Shown: positions 4,228-9,893 of the stretch, one piece after another
Layout of the letters: each line of letters begins with the position of its first letter
Numbering within the stretch: the first letter of the stretch is position 1
From: Verrucomicrobiales bacterium
GTDB lineage: Bacteria; Verrucomicrobiota; Verrucomicrobiia; Verrucomicrobiales; DEV007
Reading direction: 5' to 3'
DNA length: 9,893 nt
Assembly (NCBI GenBank): GCA_017991025.1
Contig: JAGNMT010000089.1
Coordinates: forward strand, 1-9,893
Translations under genes and position numbers: made by a program
The notes under the pieces: model-generated
What the model was told of the DNA's origin: nothing
Seen by the model: only the letters and a program-made list of their open reading frames with translations
Database searches by the model: none

Positions 4228-6753
4228 TCACGGAATAATATGATGCGCGGTCAGAATCCGGTGCACGGCCGCCCGCAACTCGGTCGGGGCGTAAGGCTTT
4301 GGAAGCACGCCCCTGAATCCGAAGGCAGCCGGGCTCGACATCGCGGGGGCATCGGAGTATCCGCTTGAGACGATCGCGAGGACGTTCGGATCGATTTGCA
4401 ACAGGCGTCGCATCGTTTCCACTCCGCCAACACCGTTCTCGATCGTGAGATCGCAGATGAGGAGGTGGAATCGTTCGCCTTTCTGCATTGCGTCGGTGTA
4501 GACAGCGATGGTCTCGCGGCCTTCTTTTGTCTCGACGACTTCGTGTCCGGCCCGGCGCAGCGTCGCGGCCATGAGCCTCCGGATAGGAGCGTCGTCTTCG
4601 AGGATGAGGATGCGGGTACCGACGAGGAGCGGTTCCCCCACGCCTTTCACGGGATTTGCCGCAGTCAGGTTCGGGATGTCAAAGTTCGGGTACGCGGGAA
4701 GACCCTCCACCCCTTCGATCTCATCCTGTCGCCGTCCGATCGGGGCGCAGAAGGTGGCGATGGTGCCCTTTCCCTCTTTTGACTGAAGTTGGATGAACCC
4801 GCCGTGTGCCTTGGCGATGGACTCGCAGACGGTAAGCCCGATGCCGGTGGCGTTATTCGCCTTTTTGGTGGTGAAATACGGTTCGAAGACCCGGTCGAGA
4901 TCCTGATCACTCATGCCGTGACCGGTGTCGATGACTTCGATGAGCAGATGATCTTCATCGGACGGGGTGTGTGAGCTGCGGACCTTGAGGACTTCACCGG
5001 GGGCGATGCGGGAACTCCGCACGATGAGTACTCCGCCATCCGGCATCGCGGCGGCGGAATTGGAAATGAGATTTTCAATGAGGCGTCTGATCTGGGCGGG
5101 ATCGACGTTGGCGATGACTTCGGCATCCGATCCCTGAAATTGATAGCGCACTTCAGGGTGCTGAATGCGGTGCTCGGTGAGGATGCGCCGGATCAAATCC
5201 GAGAGACGGGTTCGCTCGCGAATGGGTCGTCCGCCGCGGGCAAAAGTCATGAGTTGCTGCACGAGTCCCGTCGCGCGCGCGGCGGCGGTCTGGGCCTCCT
5301 CGAGCATCGCCTGGACTTCGGCATCGTGATCTTTTCTCTCGCGGACAAGGCTGATGTTGCCGGTCAGGGTGGTGAGGTGATTGTTAAAATCGTGGGCGAA
5401 TCCGCGGGCGAGGAGTCCGAGTCCCTCGAGTCGCTGCTGTCTTACCTGTTCGGCTGCTTCGAGCCGGGTTGCGGTGATATCGGTGAACAAGGCGAGGACG
5501 CCGCCCTGCGTCGGGTAGGCGCGTACCTCGAACCACATGCCCCGGTTGGCGTCGTGGAAATCAAAACGGTGACGGCGTCCGTCGGCGAGGGGACGGTTGA
5601 AGTGCGTCTCGTAGTGTTCGTTGTCATTGAGGTTGAAGTGATGACGGAAAGCGGTCCCGACGAGTCGTGTCGAAGGAGCGAAGACCTGTATGGCTTCGGT
5701 GTTGGCGTAACGGATGATGCCATCTTCATCAATTTTCAGAAGGGGATCGCCGACCTCTTCGATCTGGGTGATCGCGGAAGACGGGAGAACGGCGTCTCCG
5801 GCACTACTGGCTGCGGAGACGATAGGTCCCGGCAGGAAACTAGTGGCCGCGGGACCGGGCTTTTTCTTCGCGATCAGGTCACGGAAGGCCGGGTCGGTGG
5901 CGAGTGAGGCGATTTTGCGAAGGGCTTCACTGCGTGCAGGTGGCTGGACGGCAAAGGGAGGCGTCGATTCTTCTCCGGCTGTTTCCGGCGTGAACGGCAT
6001 CGCGCTGCCCAATGGGGAATTAACGGGAACGAGCACGGTGACGAGACCGACGGCCTCTCCATCGGCCACTCGAATCGGAACGGATCTTTCCTCGACCAAC
6101 ACGAGCAGACCGGAGCGGGTTTTAAGATTCATCTGCCGGATCGCTTTTTCGCCCGCTGAAAGCGGTTGCGTCTCTATTTCTGTGAGCGGGATGACGGATC
6201 CGATCGGCTGATGACTGGCTTCCTTGAAGGTCCACCCGGTCAGTGAAATGGCAGCTTGATTCAGATAGGCCACATTTCCATCAAGGTCAGAGGCGATCAC
6301 CGCCTGCGGCAGATGCTGGGACACTGCCTCGAGACCCGGCAGTCGCAGGGAAAGCCGCTCTCCGGCGATGCGTCGTTCGACGACCGATTCCAGGCATACG
6401 GCGAGTTCGGAATCGCTGAAGGGTTTTCTCAGAAAAGCAGCCGGGCGCGCGCGACGGGCGCGCTCGATGATCGCCTCCTCGGAATAGCCGGTGATGAAAA
6501 GAGAAGGGATCCCGTGCTCCTCGCGTAACGTTTGGGCCAGATTAATGCCGTCTTCGTCGTGATCGAGCTGGATGTCGAGGATTACCAGATCCGGCTTCTG
6601 CGAACCCAGTAAATCCAGCGCCTGGGCGGCCGAATAGGCGATGCCTGAGACGAAAAAACCGCGTCGCCGCAGCGTTGCCTCCAGATCGCGAGCAGTCACC
6701 CGATCGTTTTCAACGATCAGGATGCGCAATCGGCTGGCAGGGAGTTCGTCCAT
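4228..6753 (-). CDS. Hybrid sensor histidine kinase, REC-PAS-PAS-HisKA-HATPase-REC
   Basis: An 841-residue soluble protein with no membrane segment. Domains in order: receiver 1 (about 8-128; acidic pair Glu15/Asp17, phospho-acceptor Asp60 in VILDIQL, Thr88, Lys110); PAS 1 (about 141-245); a low-complexity Pro/Ala linker (250-325); PAS 2 (about 330-430, ending in DIT); a HisKA dimerisation domain with phospho-acceptor His454 in AHDFNN; a HATPase domain with N-box ENLISN (560-565), G1 box DTGHG (609-613), F-box FEPYFTTK (623-630) and G2 box TGIGL (636-640); receiver 2 (about 713-837; Asp720/Asp721, Asp768, Ser796/Ser797, Lys819). All catalytic residues are intact. It should autophosphorylate and pass phosphate to its own receivers and to partners. 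No output domain is attached. It follows the PAS protein gene by 118 bp on the same strand, so the two probably act together. The ATG at 6753 has only a weak ribosome binding site. Confidence 0.93.
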   Translation of the reverse strand: MDELPASRLRILIVENDRVTARDLEATLRRRGFFVSGIAYSAAQALDLLGSQKPDLVILDIQLDHDEDGINLAQTLREEHGIPSLFITGYSEEAIIERARRARPAAFLRKPFSDSELAVCLESVVERRIAGERLSLRLPGLEAVSQHLPQAVIASDLDGNVAYLNQAAISLTGWTFKEASHQPIGSVIPLTEIETQPLSAGEKAIRQMNLKTRSGLLVLVEERSVPIRVADGEAVGLVTVLVPVNSPLGSAMPFTPETAGEESTPPFAVQPPARSEALRKIASLATDPAFRDLIAKKKPGPAATSFLPGPIVSAASSAGDAVLPSSAITQIEEVGDPLLKIDEDGIIRYANTEAIQVFAPSTRLVGTAFRHHFNLNDNEHYETHFNRPLADGRRHRFDFHDANRGMWFEVRAYPTQGGVLALFTDITATRLEAAEQVRQQRLEGLGLLARGFAHDFNNHLTTLTGNISLVRERKDHDAEVQAMLEEAQTAAARATGLVQQLMTFARGGRPIRERTRLSDLIRRILTEHRIQHPEVRYQFQGSDAEVIANVDPAQIRRLIENLISNSAAAMPDGGVLIVRSSRIAPGEVLKVRSSHTPSDEDHLLIEVIDTGHGMSDQDLDRVFEPYFTTKKANNATGIGLTVCESIAKAHGGFIQLQSKEGKGTIATFCAPIGRRQDEIEGVEGLPAYPNFDIPNLTAANPVKGVGEPLLVGTRILILEDDAPIRRLMAATLRRAGHEVVETKEGRETIAVYTDAMQKGERFHLLICDLTIENGVGGVETMRRLLQIDPNVLAIVSSGYSDAPAMSSPAAFGFRGVLPKPYAPTELRAAVHRILTAHHIIP

Positions 6754-6777
6754 GAGTGGTCAGGTCTCGGGCGTTTT

Positions 6778-6796
6778 CGCGTCGAGAGACGACACG
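6778..6796 (-). promoter_or_regulatory. Hairpin in the leader of the hybrid kinase gene
   Basis: Seven-base arms cgcgtcg and cgacacg flank the loop agaga, pairing fully in - strand RNA if one G-U pair is allowed. It sits 25-43 bases upstream of the hybrid kinase ATG, in the 118-base gap after the PAS protein gene. No T-run follows on the - strand, so it is not an intrinsic terminator. It could affect translation or mRNA processing between the two genes, or be chance. No convincing promoter was found in the gap. Confidence 0.2.
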
Positions 6797-6871
6797 CTAC
6801 AGTAAAATCTCCATAATGAACAAATGAAAATCCCTTTCGCTGGTTTTTCAGAGAAGGGTGAAGATCCGGTG

Positions 6872-9043
6872 TCAGTGCTTTACCGAAGGAACGATGAGGA
6901 TCCACTCCCGGGTCGGATTTCCCTGATCAGTCGGCTCGAGCCGTCCCTGGATCTGATCGGTGAGCAATTCGAGGATTTCCACTTCCGTCTCCCGGTCGGT
7001 GAAGACAAAACTACGGTTGGTCCCCGGGCGCAAGGTCAGTTGAAAACCGCCCTCGGCGCGAGACCTCAGGTTGATATAGAGCTCGGGCCCGGGACCAGGT
7101 TGGCGTGTGGCGAGGACGAGTCGCATGAGTTCGCCAATGAGAAGGCTGAAGGGAGTGGCGGTCTGCAGGTCGAGAGTGAGGTCTTCACTGCCGGTGATAA
7201 TGACTTCTTTTCTCCCTGAGCCCCGTCCGATTAACGAACAGACGTCGTCGGCGAGATTTCTGAGTAGAGGGAAGATCCAGACATTCGCAGAGTGGTCAAA
7301 GGGGCAGGCCTGTGCCATTGAGCGGAGGCGGATCTGCCATCGGATGAAGGCATCCCTCGCTGCCGCACTCTGGGGTTCGAGGCTGAATAGGCTGGTCACG
7401 AGCTGGAGCTGATTCCGAAATCCGTGTTGAAACTTTTCGGTCGGGGTATAGAGCGAGCGGAGGCGGGATTCCTTTTCTGCGTATAGAGGCGTTTTATCCG
7501 GCCTTTCGAGGAAGACAAGAGATCCGCGTGGTTTACCGCCCTGTTCCAGGGCGAAAAAATCCGAAGTTCTTCGCAGGTCCCCATGCATCGAGAAATCGGC
7601 AAAGTTTTTTCCTCTGAGAGCCTCTTCTGACAACCCGAGGAAGGTGGCTGCGGCGAGGTTCGCTCCGGAGACGACGCCATGGGTGTCGAGCATGACAATG
7701 GGCAGGGGGCAATGGGAAAACGCGGCGCTCTGCCAGAGATCGCGATCACGCATCGCACGGGTGCCGGAATGATTCCGGATTACAGCGAGGATATGTCCGT
7801 CGCCACACGGGGAAAGCGTGACGGCAAACTCGAAGGTGTTGTCTTCCGGCCCGCGAATATCAGCGTTGATCGTTTTTCCCTGGCCCGAAACTTGAGACTG
7901 AAACTGTTTCAACAGATTTCCGAAGACAGGCCAGACCTCCTCGGCCGGCTTTCGCCGCCACGAATCATCGGGCACCAATTCCCGCCACGGCTTCGGCGGA
8001 GGTGCGAAGTCGACCACCAGGCCGCCGGGGTCGATGAGGAGGATGAGATCGGGAACCGCGTGAAGGAGCGCCTGTGCTTTTGCGGAGACGGCCCGTAGTC
8101 GTGCCGTAAGTTTTTCATTGGCAGAGGCGGAGTCGAGCGGTGTGAAAAGGTAGATCGCCATCTCGGGTCGTCCGGCCGCTTCACTGATCGGGCAGTAGGT
8201 GATCCGTGCGCGCTTTTCGGATTGACTGGAACGCAGCCAGACTTCGCGGCTGACGGCCTTTCCGCCGGGCTTCTCGATGGAGGTGCTTGTCAGTGCCTCT
8301 TCTGCCCTGGCGAGTTCTTCGGCCTCGTTCGGATGCAGAAGCCCGGAAAGGGATGTGAGTCGCAGGTTCTTGAGAGAAATGCCGATGAGACGGACGAAGG
8401 CCGGATTGGCTTCAATGATACGACCGGTGCGGTCCACCAGCACCGTGCCTGTCTCCGAATGGGAGAAAAGCACTCCGAATTTCAGCTTTCCGTGACGCAG
8501 GGTTTCCTCGGTTCTTCTTGTTTCGGTGACATCCTCTATCGTAAGCGTGATACCGCCATCCCGAAGTAGTGAAGACCGGAACTCGATCTCTTTCAGTTTC
8601 TGTCCGGCTGTTTTCAGCGTAAAGGTGCGGGTCAGTTGATTTCTCCATATGTGTTCGCGCCAGGAATTAATGACTCTTTCCCGGTGATTTTGGTCGGGGC
8701 AGAAGGCGGCGAGCCAGCCTTCGACACCCCCTTTTTCGGCAACGCCGAATCCGAGGAGGTGACGACATGTTGCGTTTTCATGACGCAGTTCCTGCCCCGG
8801 CCCCAGAACGATGAGTCCGTAGGGTAGTTGATCGAGGATCAGTTTCCAGTGAAGCGCCGGAGGCGGGGAAAAAACCGGAGCAGGGTGGTGAGTGGTCTCT
8901 CCTGAGGCCTGACCGATCGTCGGTCCCCGGGTACCTGCGCCGAAAATCGAGCTTGAGGGCATGCCAAAGACGTCCGGGGGGTGACTTGTGAAATCACCGG
9001 TCCCTTTGATAGGCGGTTCGCGCGATGGATCGTGGTCAGCCAA
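6872..9043 (-). CDS. Multi-PAS sensor protein with HisKA_2 histidine box and degenerate ATPase domain
   Basis: A 723-residue soluble protein. After a disordered Pro/Gly/Ser-rich N-terminus (1-60) come about four PAS-like domains: about 66-176 (ending TIEDVTETR), 185-302, 323-426 and 438-515. Next is a HisKA_2-type dimerisation helix, KFQHGFRNQLQLVTSL, with His540 at the phospho-acceptor position (family consensus HRVKNNLQ) and the typical IRLRSMA follow-on helix (571-577). The C-terminal part (about 595-721) has the outline of the matching HATPase domain (DLQTATPFSLLIGEL, 624-638), but the N-box lacks both asparagines (consensus NELVSNALKH, here GELMRLVLAT) and no DxGxG G1 box exists (LRPGTNRSF at 671-679). 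ATP binding is therefore doubtful. The start is uncertain: the frame opens with TTG at 9043 without a Shine-Dalgarno; the first ATG is at 8962 (residue 28). It precedes the hybrid kinase on the same strand. Confidence 0.85.
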   Translation of the reverse strand: MADHDPSREPPIKGTGDFTSHPPDVFGMPSSSIFGAGTRGPTIGQASGETTHHPAPVFSPPPALHWKLILDQLPYGLIVLGPGQELRHENATCRHLLGFGVAEKGGVEGWLAAFCPDQNHRERVINSWREHIWRNQLTRTFTLKTAGQKLKEIEFRSSLLRDGGITLTIEDVTETRRTEETLRHGKLKFGVLFSHSETGTVLVDRTGRIIEANPAFVRLIGISLKNLRLTSLSGLLHPNEAEELARAEEALTSTSIEKPGGKAVSREVWLRSSQSEKRARITYCPISEAAGRPEMAIYLFTPLDSASANEKLTARLRAVSAKAQALLHAVPDLILLIDPGGLVVDFAPPPKPWRELVPDDSWRRKPAEEVWPVFGNLLKQFQSQVSGQGKTINADIRGPEDNTFEFAVTLSPCGDGHILAVIRNHSGTRAMRDRDLWQSAAFSHCPLPIVMLDTHGVVSGANLAAATFLGLSEEALRGKNFADFSMHGDLRRTSDFFALEQGGKPRGSLVFLERPDKTPLYAEKESRLRSLYTPTEKFQHGFRNQLQLVTSLFSLEPQSAAARDAFIRWQIRLRSMAQACPFDHSANVWIFPLLRNLADDVCSLIGRGSGRKEVIITGSEDLTLDLQTATPFSLLIGELMRLVLATRQPGPGPELYINLRSRAEGGFQLTLRPGTNRSFVFTDRETEVEILELLTDQIQGRLEPTDQGNPTREWILIVPSVKH

Positions 9044-9107
9044 AAAACAGTGGGGAACGGGTTGGAAGGGGCGACCCGTTATTTAAGGAATGTTAACAAT
9101 CTCCTGC

Positions 9108-9124
9108 AAGTGATTTCTTCACTT
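9108..9124. promoter_or_regulatory. Palindrome upstream of the multi-PAS gene, possible operator
   Basis: A perfect six-base inverted repeat, aagtga-tttct-tcactt, lies in the 116-base gap between the permease stop and the start of the multi-PAS gene, about 65 bases upstream of that start. A gttaac palindrome follows at 9092-9097. An operator for the signalling genes or a weak hairpin after the permease are both possible. The -10/-35 candidates nearby (such as ttaaat) are weak. Confidence 0.25.
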
Positions 9125-9159
9125 TGCGACCCGATTACGAACGATTTTTCACGGAAAAG

Positions 9160-9893
9160 TCACGATTCCGGCGTTTTTCCGGCAAAATCATTTCGCGCCA
9201 TAGCAAAATAGACAACCGCGCCGAGCCCGAGAGTCGCGAGACCGAGGAGAAACTCTTTCGGCTTTTCCTGAATCTGGAACCACAGCATGTAGAGACTCAC
9301 GGCACCAAATATTACCGGAGTGAGGGGATAGCCCCAGGCTTTATAGGGTCGGGTGAGTTCGGGTCGCCGAAGGCGCAGGTAGACCACTCCGACCACAACC
9401 ATGAGGGAGGAAATCGTGAGCAGGGCCTGCACATAATTGATGAGCTGCTCGAAAGTCGCCGAGCAGAGCAGGACAATGACGATCAGGGTTTGGATCATCA
9501 CGGCGAGAGCGGGGATTCCGTTCTGGTTTGTGCGCCCAAGCAGACGGAAGTGCCCATGGTCACGACCGATCGCGGCGGTGACACGCGGCCCGGCCCAGGT
9601 CATGGAGCTGATCGTTGAAATTAATCCGAAGCTGATGAGTATGCCCATAATTGTGCCCCCGGTCTTTCCGAGAATGGCACCGGCAGCGATAAAGCCCACT
9701 TCTTTCTTTCCGGCCATTTCAGCGACTGGAGTCGAATAGAGAAAGGCCGCGTTGATAAACACATAGAGGATGGTCACGATGAGTGTCCCGATGAGCAATG
9801 CCAGAGGAACGGTTTTTTCCGGCCTTCGCACTTCATCCATCATGTAAGTTGCCGCATTCCAGCCGGTGTAGGCATAGAGCACGTAGACCAGAG
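9160..9893 (-). CDS. APC-superfamily amino-acid permease, C-terminal part (gene continues past the right edge)
   Basis: The open frame enters from the right edge and gives about 244 C-terminal residues, roughly the second half of a usual 450-500 residue transporter. It starts inside transmembrane helix 6 with LYAYTGWNAATYMMDEVRRPEKTVP in pieces recognisable as the APC signature (AYxGWN, then ExRxPxKxxP). About six further hydrophobic helices follow; the AGPRVTAAIGRD pattern of helix 8 and the RPYKAWGYPLTP pattern before the last pair of helices are typical of the amino acid/polyamine/organocation family. It should move an amino acid or polyamine across the cytoplasmic membrane; the substrate cannot be read from this half. 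Stop TGA is at 9160-9162. The apparent GTG/ATG-like start at 9882 is internal. Whether it shares a transcript with the signalling genes 116 bp downstream is open. Confidence 0.88.
   Translation of the reverse strand, partial: LVYVLYAYTGWNAATYMMDEVRRPEKTVPLALLIGTLIVTILYVFINAAFLYSTPVAEMAGKKEVGFIAAGAILGKTGGTIMGILISFGLISTISSMTWAGPRVTAAIGRDHGHFRLLGRTNQNGIPALAVMIQTLIVIVLLCSATFEQLINYVQALLTISSLMVVVGVVYLRLRRPELTRPYKAWGYPLTPVIFGAVSLYMLWFQIQEKPKEFLLGLATLGLGAVVYFAMARNDFAGKTPES

Noticed and set aside
5140..5907. 255-codon + strand ORF
   Set aside because: It is antisense to the catalytic core of the hybrid kinase, whose motifs are unambiguous, and its translation shows no domain; a shadow of GC-rich codons.

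Overview
This 9.9-kb window comes from a moderately GC-rich bacterium. The phylum cannot be fixed from the sequence. Short membrane proteins, a membrane-anchored protein with calcium-loop motifs, PAS-rich sensor kinases and an amino-acid permease all fit the Verrucomicrobiota/PVC group, but that is a low-confidence inference. No rRNA, tRNA, CRISPR array, transposase or integrase is visible.

Left part (1-4000): accessory in character. A complete class II Fic AMP-transferase gene (228-1295, +) is preceded by an in-frame ten-codon mini-ORF with the better ribosome binding site. Three direct copies of one interspersed repeat follow, at 1302-1452, 2644-2767 and 3926-3996. They share fixed left and right ends and differ in the length of the middle. 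The segment between copies 1 and 2 holds a 59-codon coding remnant with no start and a two-gene membrane-protein operon (1713-2620, +). The segment between copies 2 and 3 holds, on the - strand, a membrane-anchored protein with two DxDxDG-type loops (2910-3869) and the N-terminal stub of an S4-domain (Hsp15/HslR-like) gene that is cut off exactly where repeat copy 2 begins. Gene remnants therefore lie against the outer (right) end of copies 1 and 2, which suggests the repeats mark rearrangement or insertion points.

Right part (4228-9043): two - strand signalling genes, 118 bp apart. Upstream in the transcript is a 723-residue soluble protein with about four PAS domains and a HisKA_2-type histidine box, but with a badly degenerate ATPase domain. 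Downstream is an 841-residue hybrid kinase with order REC-PAS-PAS-HisKA-HATPase-REC and all catalytic motifs intact. Neither has a DNA-binding output domain. They look like a cytoplasmic phosphorelay module in which the first protein may be a sensor partner or phosphotransferase rather than an active kinase.

Right edge (9160-9893): the C-terminal third to half of an APC-superfamily amino-acid permease, also - strand, running out of the window. A short palindrome lies between it and the PAS protein.

Most long ORFs antisense to or out of frame with these genes are shadows. The two most unusual items are the repeat family with its associated gene stubs, and the degenerate-kinase/hybrid-kinase pair.
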